Notes: generated by a model not told the origin, from the sequence alone. Numbered from the stretch's first letter, positions 35,508-44,893 are shown. The stretch is 64,000 bases of DNA from JBBQZO01 sp038207625 (GCA_038207625.1 JBBQZO010000007.1:1-64000), one strand, 5' to 3'. Translations and numbers: made by a program.

Positions 35508-35999
35508 ATGAACAAATTACTCGCCACCCTGATCGCCAGCCTGTTTGCCGTTTCCGCTTTCGCACAAACCCCGGCTCCGGCCACGATGCCTGAAACAGCA
35601 GCTGTCGTCAAAGCAGAAGCCAAAGCCGACAAGGCCGTCGGCAAAGCCGAAGCATCGGAAGCGAAGACCGACATGAAAGCCGACGCAAGCGCCGACAAGG
35701 CCAACGTCAAGGCTGCGCAAAAAAAATCCAAAGCACACGCCAAGGCTAAAAAAGCGCATGTCAAAGCCGAAGACAAAGTTGCCAGCGCCGACGCTGAAGA
35801 CAAAGTAGCTGCAGAAGCGAAGGGCGACAAAGCCGTCGCCAAAGCTGACGCCAAGGCAGACAAGAAGTCGGTACGCGCCGATGCCAAAGCCACCAAGGCT
35901 CAGGTCGAAGCGAACGCCGACAAGGCTGTTGCACACGGCAAGACCGAAGAAGTGAAGGCCGAAGGCCGCGCTGACGTCAAAGCAGCAACGCAGAAGTAA
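35508..35999 (+). CDS. Secreted Lys/Ala-rich repeat protein
   Basis: A 163-aa protein: signal peptide (LLATLIASLFAVSAFAQ) and then an extremely Ala-, Lys-, Glu- and Asp-rich region of degenerate repeats such as KADKAVGKAEA and AKADAKADKK. It is predicted to be a long helix or disordered, similar to histone-H1-like or LEA-like proteins. AAAGG lies before the ATG. A good terminator follows at 36104, so it is probably a single-gene unit. The function is unknown; desiccation or stress protection or envelope binding are guesses. Confidence 0.75.
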   Translation: MNKLLATLIASLFAVSAFAQTPAPATMPETAAVVKAEAKADKAVGKAEASEAKTDMKADASADKANVKAAQKKSKAHAKAKKAHVKAEDKVASADAEDKVAAEAKGDKAVAKADAKADKKSVRADAKATKAQVEANADKAVAHGKTEEVKAEGRADVKAATQK

Positions 36000-36103
36000 T
36001 CACCGCTGCCAGGTGAAAGAAATGACCGGTACGCCGGTACTGCCGTTCGGTTAAGGTCTTATTTCAAGACTCGCACGGTATAGCGTTGAGATAATGCCTT
36101 CAC

Positions 36104-36135
36104 GGCCCGGTCGAATTTTCGGCCGGGCCTTTTTT
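36104..36135 (+). terminator. Rho-independent terminator
   Basis: GGCCCGG (36104-36110) pairs with CCGGGCC (36123-36129), followed by TTTTTT. It ends the Lys/Ala-rich protein gene. Confidence 0.85.
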
Positions 36136-36139
36136 ATTG

Positions 36140-36607
36140 GGCCGCGTTACCAAGCGCTGGCCAAGTCGTTGCAGAAACGATGGCCCCGTGTAGTTCGTAC
36201 TCCATGACGTGAAAGGCGCGGACCACGCTGAGCGCGGTCCGATCGCGCGGCGCGGCCAGTGCCGCCAGCGCCATCGATGGCAGCAATCGTTTGGCATGCG
36301 ACACCTGAGTGTGACAGGGCGGGCCGCAGCAGCTCGACATCGTCGACCAACTCGCTGATGGATTGATGACATGCAGCGCCAACGCAACGACAAGTCAGAT
36401 AACTTGCCCTGCGGAAAGTCTGCGAGGTCGAATGTTGGCTTTGCCTGTGTCAGCGAGCGCTTTCGCGATCCACGCATAGGGTAGATGCGGCCGCAAGCGC
36501 GCCCAGTTGAGTACCGTCTGAGCTTTAACAAGACGATCGCTGGCGTCATCGAACACGATGGCGCAGGTTAACAGCCTGGTCCGCCGTCTACCAGCCAGAA
36601 ATGACAA
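36140..36607 (-). pseudogene. Degenerate IS4-type transposase fragment
   Basis: The minus strand carries an IS4-family transposase N-terminus in pieces. WIAKALADTGKANIRPRRL and AGQVI (frame of 36395-36607) match the IS4 N-terminal pattern. Continuation VALALHVINPS is in a second frame. SWSTMSS/LVDDVELLRPAL then follows in two overlapping frames, so at least one frameshift is present. No DDE catalytic core is found, so it is a dead remnant. Identification rests on pattern memory only. Confidence 0.5.
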
Positions 36608-36634
36608 TGCCGTTCAGTCTTGACTGAGCGGCAT
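36607..36634. repeat. Inverted repeat at the head of the transposase fragment
   Basis: ATGCCGTTCAGTC and GACTGAGCGGCAT form a 13-bp stem with one G-T pair around a TT loop. It lies directly upstream of the transposase fragment's start. It may be part of the element's former terminal region. Confidence 0.6.
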
Positions 36635-36787
36635 GACACCCTGTGGATGCATTTTTGTGTTTTGCGGCTGCATCAGCCCTTTAAAAAGCGCTTTTTGCCC
36701 CGATTTAGGGTGCTTGCATTGTAAGATGGTGTTTCCGTGCGCCGCCACCAACGTCGTTGTGCGGTAGATAATTTAAGGAAGTAATTC

Positions 36788-38086
36788 ATGGTTCCCCACC
36801 TCGTTACAGCCCAGGCTGGCCCGCTGCTCGACCTCGAAAAAAAGATTCTGGCCGCCACGCCGGCCATTGAGCGCTGGTTTCGCATGGAGTGGCAGGAGCA
36901 TACGCCGCCGTTTTACTGCTCGGTCGACCTGCGCAACGCCGGCTACAAGCTGGCGCCGGTCGACACCAATCTGTTTCCTGGTGGTTTTAACAACCTCGCC
37001 ACCGAGATGCTGCCGCTGGCCGTGCAGGCGGCCATGGCGGCCATCGACAAGTATTGCCCGGATGCGCGCAATCTGCTGTTGATCCCCGAGAGCCACACGC
37101 GCAACCCCCATTATCTGCAGAACGTGCAGCGCCTGATGCAGATCTTTCGCCAGACGGGGCTGCATGTGCGTCTGGGCTCGCTGTCGCCGGACGTTACCGA
37201 GCCGACGCCGCTCGCTTTGCCGGACGGCAATATGCTGGTCGTCGAGCCTTTGGTGAGGTCAAGCAACGGACGGCGGGTCGGTCTGAAGGACTTCGACCCG
37301 TGCACCATTTTGCTCAACAACGATCTGTCGGCCGGCATCCCGTCGATTCTGGAAAACATCCACGAGCAGTCGCTGCTGCCGCCGCTGCACGCCGGCTGGG
37401 CGGTGCGGCGCAAGAGCAACCACTTCGCCGCCTACGACGAAGTGGCCAAGAAATTCGGCAAGCTGATCGACGTCGATCCGTGGATGCTCAACCCGTTTTT
37501 CAGCAAGTGTGGCGAGATCAACTTCCACGAGAACACGGGTGCCGAATGCCTGGCCGACAACGTCACCGTGCTGCTGGCCAAGATCCGCAAGAAGTACAAG
37601 GAATACGGCATCAAGGAAAAACCCTTCGTCATCGTCAAGCCCGACGCCGGCACCTATGGCATGGGCATCATGACGGTCAAGGACGCCAGCGAGGTCAAGG
37701 ATTTGAACCGCAAGCAGCGCAACAAGCTCTCCGTCATCAAGGACGGCGTGGCGGTGACGGACGTGATCATTCAGGAAGGCGTGCCGACGTTTGAGTCGAT
37801 CAAGGAGGCGGTGGCCGAGCCGGTGGTCTACATGATCGACCGTTACGTGGTGGGCGGCTTCTACCGCGTGCATGCCGAGCGCGGCATCGACCAGAACCTG
37901 AATGCGCCCGGCTCGCAGTTCGTGCCGCTGGCGTTCGCCCAGCAGCACGCGGTGCCGGACCTGAAAGCGAAGCCCGGTACGGCGGTGCCGAACCGTTTCT
38001 ACGTGTACGGCGTGGTAGCCCGACTGGCCCTGCTGGCCGCGTCGCTGGAAATGGAGCGCACCGATCCCCATCCCGAGGTGTACTGA
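36788..38086 (+). CDS. gshA: Glutamate-cysteine ligase (proteobacterial type)
   Basis: First step of glutathione synthesis: glutamate and cysteine to gamma-glutamylcysteine with ATP. It has 432 aa of the T. ferrooxidans-type GshA, distinct from the E. coli form. VDLRNAGYKLAPVDTNLFPGGFNN, IPESHTRN, IVKPDAGTYGMGIMTV and the ATP-grasp-like C-terminus are typical. AAGGAAG lies before the ATG. gshB follows after 90 nt. Confidence 0.95.
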   Translation: MVPHLVTAQAGPLLDLEKKILAATPAIERWFRMEWQEHTPPFYCSVDLRNAGYKLAPVDTNLFPGGFNNLATEMLPLAVQAAMAAIDKYCPDARNLLLIPESHTRNPHYLQNVQRLMQIFRQTGLHVRLGSLSPDVTEPTPLALPDGNMLVVEPLVRSSNGRRVGLKDFDPCTILLNNDLSAGIPSILENIHEQSLLPPLHAGWAVRRKSNHFAAYDEVAKKFGKLIDVDPWMLNPFFSKCGEINFHENTGAECLADNVTVLLAKIRKKYKEYGIKEKPFVIVKPDAGTYGMGIMTVKDASEVKDLNRKQRNKLSVIKDGVAVTDVIIQEGVPTFESIKEAVAEPVVYMIDRYVVGGFYRVHAERGIDQNLNAPGSQFVPLAFAQQHAVPDLKAKPGTAVPNRFYVYGVVARLALLAASLEMERTDPHPEVY

Positions 38087-38176
38087 GACACCGAGACGGG
38101 CGGCGCCGTGCCGCCGCGCTCAGCGGGCAGCGCCGATACCGGCTAAAATCAGGCATTACCCTGAATGGATACGCCC

Positions 38177-39121
38177 ATGAAAATCGCTTTCCTCGCCGAT
38201 GCCTTGTCCGGCTTCAAGACCTACAAGGATTCGACCTTTGCGATGATGCGCGAAGCGGCCCGGCGCGGCCACGCGATTTACGCCTTCGAGCAAAGCGACA
38301 TGGCACTTGACGAGGGCTTTGTCACGGCCGATGTGGCGCACATCACGCTCACCGGCGAGGCCGACAACTGGTATGTGGCCGGCCCCAAGCAGGTCATCCG
38401 GCTGTCCGAATTCGACGCCGTCATCCAGCGCAAGGATCCGCCATTCGACATGGAGTATGTGTACGGCACCTACCTGCTCGAGTTGGCTGAAATGCAGGGC
38501 GCGCGCGTGTTCAACAAACCGTCGGCGATTCGCGACCACAATGAAAAACTGGCGATCGCCCAGTTCGGCCAGTTCACCGCGCCGACCCTGGTGACGTCGT
38601 CGGACACCCGTTTGCGGCTGTTTCACGCGACCCACGAGGACATCATCCTGAAACCGCTCGACGGCATGGGCGGGGCCGGCGTGTTTCGCGTGCGCGCCGA
38701 CGGCATGAACCTGGGCGCCATCATCGAGGCGCTGACCGACAACGGCAAACGCACCATCATGGCGCAGCGGTATATCCCCGACATCATCAAGGGCGACAAG
38801 CGCATCCTGGTCATCAACGGCAAGCCGGTGCCGTTTGCGCTGGCGCGCATCCCGCAGGCGGGCGAAGTGCGCGGCAACCTGGCCGCCGGCGGCATGGGCG
38901 TGGCCCAGCCTTTGACGGCACATGACATCGAAATTGCGGAAACCTTGGGTCCGGTACTGGCGGCACGCGGCCTGTTGCTGGTAGGATTAGACGTGATTGG
39001 CAACTACCTGACCGAAGTGAATGTCACCAGCCCGACCTGTTTCCAGGAAATTTTCGACCAGAGCGGCTTTGACGTGGCCGCGATGTTCATCGACGCGCTC
39101 GAACAGCAGGTGGCCGCGTGA
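38177..39121 (+). CDS. gshB: Glutathione synthetase
   Basis: Adds glycine to gamma-glutamylcysteine with ATP. It is an ATP-grasp protein of 314 aa: MKIAFLADALSGFKTYKDSTFAMMREA start, VIQRKDPPFDMEYVY, KPLDGMGGAGVFRV (glycine-rich ATP loop), and NVTSPTCFQEI near the end. The start at 38177 (MKIAF) matches the family; an ATG 12 nt upstream is in frame. The downstream PTS genes follow closely, probably one operon with gshA. Confidence 0.95.
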   Translation: MKIAFLADALSGFKTYKDSTFAMMREAARRGHAIYAFEQSDMALDEGFVTADVAHITLTGEADNWYVAGPKQVIRLSEFDAVIQRKDPPFDMEYVYGTYLLELAEMQGARVFNKPSAIRDHNEKLAIAQFGQFTAPTLVTSSDTRLRLFHATHEDIILKPLDGMGGAGVFRVRADGMNLGAIIEALTDNGKRTIMAQRYIPDIIKGDKRILVINGKPVPFALARIPQAGEVRGNLAAGGMGVAQPLTAHDIEIAETLGPVLAARGLLLVGLDVIGNYLTEVNVTSPTCFQEIFDQSGFDVAAMFIDALEQQVAA

Positions 39122-39163
39122 GCATGACGCGCCGCCACGCTTGCCCAGCGACGGGATTCTGAC

Positions 39164-39571
39164 ATGGTCGGCATCCTGTTGTTGACGCACGCGCCGCTGG
39201 GCCAGGCTTTCATCGCCGCCGTGGCGCACGTGTTTCGCGGACCGACCGAGCGCTTCGAGGCGATCGACGTCACGGCCGATCAGGACCTGGTCGAAGTGCA
39301 TGTCCAGGCCGCGCAGGCGATCGCGCGGCTCGACGACGGCGACGGCGTGCTGGTGATCACCGACATCAAGGGTGGCACGCCGGCCAATTGTTGCAACTCG
39401 CTGGCCGACGCCGGACGCGTTGAGGTGATCGCCGGGATCAGCCTGCCGATGCTGCTGCGCGCCATCACCTACCGGCGCGACACGCTCGACGTGGTCGTCG
39501 AGATGGCGCTGGCCGGCGGCCAGAACGGCGCGGTACGGGTCGATAACCGGATCCGGGTGGGACCGATTTAA
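39164..39571 (+). CDS. PTS EIIA component, mannose/fructose type
   Basis: A phosphocarrier of the EIIA-Man family, 135 aa. H9 in THAPLG is the predicted phosphorylated residue. VLVITDIKGGTPANCCN and IAGISLPMLLRAI are family features. No sugar permease gene is adjacent; with HPr and EI it forms the short regulatory PTS common in betaproteobacteria, which senses metabolic state rather than importing sugar. Confidence 0.93.
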   Translation: MVGILLLTHAPLGQAFIAAVAHVFRGPTERFEAIDVTADQDLVEVHVQAAQAIARLDDGDGVLVITDIKGGTPANCCNSLADAGRVEVIAGISLPMLLRAITYRRDTLDVVVEMALAGGQNGAVRVDNRIRVGPI

Positions 39572-39647
39572 TATGGGGGGCGCCGCCGGCGGCATGCAGG
39601 CGACGTCCCGAGCTCGCGACGTTCTATGGATTGAGACAGACAATAAT

Positions 39648-39917
39648 ATGATTCAACATGAACTAGAAATCATCAACAAGCTGGGTCTGCACGCGCGCGC
39701 CTCCGCCAAGTTCACCCAGTTGGCGTCGAAATACCAAAGCGATGTGTGGCTTACCCGCAACGCGCGGCGCATCAACGCCAAGTCCATCATGGGCGTGATG
39801 ATGCTGGCCGCCGGCAAGGGCGCCAAGGTCACGCTGGAAGCGGACGGCAGCGATGAAAAGGATTGTGTCGATGCGCTCACCGCGCTGATCAACGACAAAT
39901 TCGGCGAAGGCGAGTAA
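39648..39917 (+). CDS. ptsH: Phosphocarrier protein HPr
   Basis: Accepts phosphate from enzyme I and passes it to EIIA. It has 89 aa: the active-site His is in KLGLHARAS (residue 15), and the regulatory Ser is in AKSIMGVMML (HPr-kinase site). Both are intact. The TAA stop overlaps an ATG in the enzyme I frame (TAATG). The start is ATG at 39648; the longer frame to 39573 lacks support. Confidence 0.95.
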   Translation: MIQHELEIINKLGLHARASAKFTQLASKYQSDVWLTRNARRINAKSIMGVMMLAAGKGAKVTLEADGSDEKDCVDALTALINDKFGEGE

Positions 39918-39961
39918 TGCCGGTCGAACTGAGCCTGCCGCGTTTTCACACCGGCCCCCCG

Positions 39962-41713
39962 ATGGCGTCGTTCACCCTGCACGGCATTCCCGTCTCGCGC
40001 GGCATCGCGATCGGGCGCGCGCACCTGCTCACGCCGGCCGCGCTCGACGTCAAGCATTACCTGGTGGCCGAGCAGCAGATCGAGGCCGAAGTGCGGCGCC
40101 TGCAAAACGCCATCGCCGCCGTGCACAAGGAGCTGCAAACCTTGTGGACCGACCTGCCGCAGGACGCGCCGACCGAACTGGGCGCCTTCATCGACGTGCA
40201 TGCGCTGATCCTGTCGGATCCGATGATCTCGGAAGCGCCGCTCGACATCATCCGGGCGCGCCACTACAACGCCGAATGGGCGCTGGTGACCCAGATCGAT
40301 GAGCTGTCGGCCCAGTTCGACGAGATCGAGGATTCCTATCTGCGCGAGCGCAAGGCCGACATCCAGCAAGTGGCCGAGCGGGTACTCAAGGTGCTGATGG
40401 GCACGGCCCAGCTGGAACCGGCGCCACTGCCCAACGGCGCCGAGCGCCCGCCGATGGTGGTGGTGGCGCATGACATTTCGCCGGCCGACATGCTGCAGTT
40501 CCGCGACCGCTCCTTCATCGGTTTCGTCACCGACGTGGGCGGGCAGAACTCGTATACGGCCATCGTCGCGCGCAGTCTCGACATTCCGGCCGCGGTCGGC
40601 ATGTCGCAGGCCTCCTCGCTGATCGAACAGGACGACTGGGTCATCATCGACGGCGACGCCGGCGTGGTGATCGCCAATCCGAGCGCGCTGGTGCTCGAGC
40701 AGTACCGCGAGCGCCAGCTGGTCTTGCAGCGCGAGCGCAAGAAGCTGCTGAAGCTGAAAAAGACCCCTGCCATCACGCGCGACGGCACCCCGATCACGCT
40801 GCTGGCCAACATCGAACTACCCGAGGATTGCCCCGGCGCGCTGGAGGCGGGCGCCGCCGGCGTGGGCCTGTTCCGCTCCGAATTTCTGTTCATGGGGCGC
40901 GCCAGCCACCTCAACGCAATGCCGTCCGAGGACGAGCAGTTCGAGCAGTACAAGAAGGCGGCGGTGGCCATGAAGGGCCGTCCGGTGACCATCCGCACGC
41001 TCGACATCGGCGCCGACAAACCGCTCGACCAGACCGAGCACACCGCGCTTAATCCGGCGCTGGGCTTGCGCGCGATCCGCTACTGCCTGGCCGAGCCGCA
41101 GATCTTCCTGACCCAGTTGCGCGCGATCCTGCGCGCCTCGGCGTTTGGAAAAATTCGGCTGTTGATCCCGATGCTGGCGCACGCGTTTGAAATCGACCAG
41201 TCGCTGTCGATGATCGAGCAGGCCAAGGCCCAGCTGCGCGAAGCGAACCAGAAATACGACGTGGACATCGAGATCGGCGCGATGATCGAAATCCCGGCCG
41301 CCGCGCTGGCGCTGCCGCTGTTCGTCAAGCGGATGGATTTCCTGTCGATCGGCACCAATGATTTGATCCAGTACACGCTGGCGATCGATCGGGTCGACTA
41401 CGAGGTGGCGCATCTGTACAATCCGCTCCACCCGGCCGTGTTGCAGCTGATCGCGATGACCATCAACGCCGGCCACAAGGCTGGCATCGACGTGGCCGTG
41501 TGCGGCGAGATGGCGGGCGACGTCAAGCTGACCCGTTTGCTGCTGGGGATGGGCCTGCGCGATTTTTCGATGCACCCGGCCCAGCTGCTGGCGGTCAAGC
41601 AGGAAATCCTGAACAGCGACCTGAACGCGATCGTGCCGCAGACGCGCAAGATCCTGCGCGCGATGGAGCCGCGCGCCATCGCCGATGCGGTCGAGCAGCT
41701 GCGCGTGCTGTAA
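39962..41713 (+). CDS. ptsI: PTS enzyme I with Tyr in place of the active-site His
   Basis: Phosphoenolpyruvate-protein phosphotransferase, 583 aa. All other family features are intact: the N-terminal GIPVSRGIAIG, the ADKPLDQTE region with IRTLDIGADKP, GLFRSEFLFM, SIGTNDLIQYTLAIDR and the catalytic Cys at 514 in VCGEMAGD. The phosphohistidine motif, normally GGxTSHTAIxAR, reads GGQNSYTAIVAR: Tyr198 (TAT at 40553-40555) replaces the His that carries the phosphate. A CAT-to-TAT change would explain this. The protein should bind PEP but not transfer phosphate. ATG at 39962 matches the family start; ATG at 39917, overlapping the ptsH stop with a GAAGG site, is an alternative. Confidence 0.93.
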   Translation: MASFTLHGIPVSRGIAIGRAHLLTPAALDVKHYLVAEQQIEAEVRRLQNAIAAVHKELQTLWTDLPQDAPTELGAFIDVHALILSDPMISEAPLDIIRARHYNAEWALVTQIDELSAQFDEIEDSYLRERKADIQQVAERVLKVLMGTAQLEPAPLPNGAERPPMVVVAHDISPADMLQFRDRSFIGFVTDVGGQNSYTAIVARSLDIPAAVGMSQASSLIEQDDWVIIDGDAGVVIANPSALVLEQYRERQLVLQRERKKLLKLKKTPAITRDGTPITLLANIELPEDCPGALEAGAAGVGLFRSEFLFMGRASHLNAMPSEDEQFEQYKKAAVAMKGRPVTIRTLDIGADKPLDQTEHTALNPALGLRAIRYCLAEPQIFLTQLRAILRASAFGKIRLLIPMLAHAFEIDQSLSMIEQAKAQLREANQKYDVDIEIGAMIEIPAAALALPLFVKRMDFLSIGTNDLIQYTLAIDRVDYEVAHLYNPLHPAVLQLIAMTINAGHKAGIDVAVCGEMAGDVKLTRLLLGMGLRDFSMHPAQLLAVKQEILNSDLNAIVPQTRKILRAMEPRAIADAVEQLRVL

Positions 41714-41829
41714 GATCGCGCATGCAGCTCGCCAGCGCGGGGACGCAAGTCGCGCGCGTGGCCACCCGCAGCGCCGGCGCGCATGTCCCATCGCACCGGC
41801 CTTCCAGACCTACTAAATACTGAAATCCC

Positions 41830-43017
41830 ATGCCTTCAATTGGAACCGTCTCGCCGCTATCGATGCACTTCGCGGCCCCGCTGCCGCTGCAAAGCGGCGC
41901 CACGCTGGCTGACTACACGCTGGTCTATGAAACCTACGGCACGCTCAATGCGGCGCGCTCGAACGCGGTGCTGGTATGCCACGCGCTGAACGCCTCGCAC
42001 CACGTGGCCGGCAGCTATGCCGACCAGCCGAAAAGCGTCGGCTGGTGGGACAATATGGTTGGCCCCGGCAAGCCGCTCGACACCGATAAATTTTTCGTCA
42101 TCGGGGTCAATAACCTGGGTTCCTGCTTTGGTTCGACGGGACCGATGCACACCAATCCGGCCACCGGCAAACCCTACGGCGCGAGCTTTCCCGTGGTGAC
42201 GGTGGAAGACTGGGTGGCCGCCCAGGCGCGCCTGGCCGACGCGCTGGGGATCGAACAATTCGCCGCCGTGATGGGCGGCTCGCTGGGCGGCATGCAGGCG
42301 CTGGCCTGGAGCATGCTGTTTCCAAGCCGCCTGCGCCACTGCGTGGTGATCGCCTCCACCCCCAAGCTGTCGGCCCAGAACATCGCCTTCAACGACGTCG
42401 CGCGCCAGGCCATCTTGTCGGACCCGGACTATCACGGCGGCGACTTTTACGCGCACGGCGTGGTACCCAAGAACGGTTTGCGGGTGGCGCGCATGGTCGG
42501 CCATATCACCTATCTGTCGGACGACGACATGGCCGAAAAATTCGGCCGCAAGCTGCGCGATGCAGTCGACTACAAGTTCGGCTTCGGGGTCGACTTCGAG
42601 ATCGAATCCTATCTGCGCTACCAGGGCGACAAGTTCTCCGAATACTTCGACGCCAACACCTATTTGCTGATCACCAAGGCGCTCGATTATTTCGACCCTG
42701 CGCGCAGTTTTGGCGGCGACCTGACGGCCGCATTGGCCAATACAACGGCCGAATTTTTCGTCGCCTCGTTCTCGACCGACTGGCGCTTTGCGCCCGAGCG
42801 TTCGCGCGAGATCGTGCAGGCGCTGGTGTGCAACCGGCGCCGCGTCACCTACGCCGAAATCGACGCGCCGCACGGCCACGACGCCTTCCTGCTGGAAGAC
42901 GCGCGCTACATGAATCTGGTGCGCGCCTACTACGAGCGGATCTGGAACGAGGAACCGGTCGGCAGCGCCGCCGGCGCGCCGTCCGGCAGCACGCAACGCA
43001 GCAAGGAGCTGGCATGA
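41830..43017 (+). CDS. metX: Homoserine O-acyltransferase MetX
   Basis: Acylates homoserine with an acyl-CoA at the start of methionine synthesis. It is an alpha/beta-hydrolase of 395 aa: CHALNASHHVAG, NNLGSCFGSTGP, the nucleophile elbow GGSLGGMQAL with the catalytic Ser, SFSTDWRF with the Asp and PHGHDAFL with the His. Donor (acetyl or succinyl) is not decided by eye. The stop overlaps the metW start (ATGA), the standard metXW coupling. Confidence 0.95.
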   Translation: MPSIGTVSPLSMHFAAPLPLQSGATLADYTLVYETYGTLNAARSNAVLVCHALNASHHVAGSYADQPKSVGWWDNMVGPGKPLDTDKFFVIGVNNLGSCFGSTGPMHTNPATGKPYGASFPVVTVEDWVAAQARLADALGIEQFAAVMGGSLGGMQALAWSMLFPSRLRHCVVIASTPKLSAQNIAFNDVARQAILSDPDYHGGDFYAHGVVPKNGLRVARMVGHITYLSDDDMAEKFGRKLRDAVDYKFGFGVDFEIESYLRYQGDKFSEYFDANTYLLITKALDYFDPARSFGGDLTAALANTTAEFFVASFSTDWRFAPERSREIVQALVCNRRRVTYAEIDAPHGHDAFLLEDARYMNLVRAYYERIWNEEPVGSAAGAPSGSTQRSKELA

Positions 43018-43631
43018 ATTTCCAAGACCTGAGCACCCTGCGCCCCGACCTCGCGTTCATCGCGCACTGGGTGCCGAACAAGGCGCACGTGCTGGACGTT
43101 GGTTGCGGCGACGGCGCCATGCTGCGCTATCTGCAAAGCGGCAAGCAATGCACCGGCTACGGCATCGAGATCGCCGACGACAAGGTGTTGGAAAGCACCC
43201 AGCGCGGCATCAACGTGATCCAGCAGGACATGGAAAAAGGGCTGGCGCTGTTTGGCGATAATTCCTTCGACACCGTGTTGTGCCTGTCGTCGCTGCAGAT
43301 GATGAAGCAGGTCGAAGGCCTGCTGCGCGACATCGTGCGGGTGGGCGCCGAGGCGATTGTCTCGTTCCCCAATTTCGCCTACTGGCCGCACCGGGTCGCG
43401 TTGATGAACGGGCGCATGCCGGTGTCGAAATCCTTGCCGTTCCAGTGGTACGACACGCCCAATGTGCGCTGCGCGACGATTGTCGACTTTGCACAACTGG
43501 CTGACGAAGTGGGCCTGGAAGTGATCGAATACGTCGCGCTGGCCGACGGCAAACCGGTGTCCTTTCTGCCCAATTTGCGCGGCAGTTTGGCGGTGTTCCG
43601 GCTGCGCAAAAAGACGCTGGCGCCAGCGTGA
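43014..43631 (+). CDS. metW: Methionine biosynthesis protein MetW
   Basis: A class I methyltransferase-fold protein of 205 aa that occurs with metX and is needed for MetX function in related bacteria. VLDVGCGDGAML is the SAM-binding motif, followed by VIQQDMEKGLALF and PNFAYWPHRVALMNGRMPVS, typical of MetW. It overlaps metX by 4 nt and the next gene by 4 nt. Confidence 0.95.
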   Translation: MNFQDLSTLRPDLAFIAHWVPNKAHVLDVGCGDGAMLRYLQSGKQCTGYGIEIADDKVLESTQRGINVIQQDMEKGLALFGDNSFDTVLCLSSLQMMKQVEGLLRDIVRVGAEAIVSFPNFAYWPHRVALMNGRMPVSKSLPFQWYDTPNVRCATIVDFAQLADEVGLEVIEYVALADGKPVSFLPNLRGSLAVFRLRKKTLAPA

Positions 43632-44893
43632 CGAACACCACGTCGGGCGCGAGCACGAGCGCGAGCATGACCTGGCGCGGCCTGCTCGACGGGCGCATGC
43701 TGACGATCCTGTTCCTGGGCGTGAGCTCCGGCCTGCCGCTGTTTACGCTGATTTATCTGGTACAGGCCTGGCTGACCAAATCGGGCGTCGACGTGAAGGC
43801 GCTGGGCCTGTTTGCGATGGTGCTGTTTCCCTATACGTTCAAGTTCCTGTGGGCGCCGTTCATGGACCGCTACGCGATCGGCGCGCTGGGCCGGCGGCGT
43901 GGCTGGATGGCGCTCACCCAGGTGTGTCTGTTCCTGGCGATCGGGGCGATGGGCATGCTCGATCCGCACACTCAGCTCGGCGCCGTCGTGCTGGCAGCCG
44001 CCGGGGTGACGTTCCTGTCGGCCAGCCAGGATGTCGTCGTCGACGCCTACCGGCGCGAGATCCTGCTCGACCATGAGCAGGGCATGGGCGCGGCCGTCAT
44101 CGTCAACGCGTACAAGATGGCCGGCTTGATTCCCAGCGCGCTCGGTTTCGTGCTGGCCGATCATCTGTCCTGGCCGATCGTGTTCTGGATCATCGCCGCG
44201 TTCATGTTGCCCGGCCTGGTGTGTACTTTGTTGGCCAAGGAGCCGAAGTCGTACGGCGCGCCGCCGAAAAACATGCAGGAAGCGATTGTCCTGCCGTTCA
44301 AGGAATTCGTCGCGCGCGACGGCTTGCGCAGCGCGCTGGTGCTGCTGGCGTTCGTGATGCTCTACAAGGTGGGCGACAGCATGGCCACCGCGCTGGCCAC
44401 CAAGTTCTACCTCGACATCGGCTTTTCGCTGACCCAGATCGGACTGGCGGCCAACGCGGCCGGCTGGTGGGCCGCGCTGGCCGGCGGCGTGGTCGGTGCC
44501 GTCTGGATGCTCAAGATCGGCATCAACCGCGGCCTGTGGGTGTTCGGTGCGCTGCAGGCGGTCGCCATTCTCGGTTTCGCGTTACTCGCCCATGTCGGGC
44601 CGAACCCCTTGCTGCTGTCGCTGGTGCTCGGTTTTGAGCAGTTCGCCAGCCTCGGGCTGGGCGCAACCGCCTTCGTCGCCTTCCTGTCGCGCTCGACCGA
44701 CCCGCGCTACACGGCCACCCAATACGCGCTGTTTTCCAGTCTGGCGGCGGTCCCGCGCACCTTCATCAACAGCTCGGCCGGCTACATCGTGGCCGAAACG
44801 GGCTGGTTCATGTTCTTCATCATCTGCTTCGCGCTGGCGTTTCCCGCCATGCTGATGCTGCCGAAAATCGCGCCATGGAACGCCAAACAATGA
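43628..44893 (+). CDS. ampG: AmpG-type muropeptide permease (MFS)
   Basis: Twelve-helix major facilitator transporter of 421 aa. FLGVSSGLPLFTLIYLVQAWL, LWAPFMDRYAI, RRRGWM, and TFLSASQDVVVDAYRREIL match AmpG, which imports anhydro-muropeptides for cell-wall recycling. A GTG start overlaps metW. The position in a metXW unit is common in this group. An internal ATG (MTWRGLL) is a possible shorter start. Confidence 0.9.
   Translation: MTNTTSGASTSASMTWRGLLDGRMLTILFLGVSSGLPLFTLIYLVQAWLTKSGVDVKALGLFAMVLFPYTFKFLWAPFMDRYAIGALGRRRGWMALTQVCLFLAIGAMGMLDPHTQLGAVVLAAAGVTFLSASQDVVVDAYRREILLDHEQGMGAAVIVNAYKMAGLIPSALGFVLADHLSWPIVFWIIAAFMLPGLVCTLLAKEPKSYGAPPKNMQEAIVLPFKEFVARDGLRSALVLLAFVMLYKVGDSMATALATKFYLDIGFSLTQIGLAANAAGWWAALAGGVVGAVWMLKIGINRGLWVFGALQAVAILGFALLAHVGPNPLLLSLVLGFEQFASLGLGATAFVAFLSRSTDPRYTATQYALFSSLAAVPRTFINSSAGYIVAETGWFMFFIICFALAFPAMLMLPKIAPWNAKQ

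Noticed and set aside
36100..36549. 149-codon minus-strand frame
   Set aside because: Low-quality translation overlapping the terminator and the transposase remnant; only short pieces in other frames look like protein.
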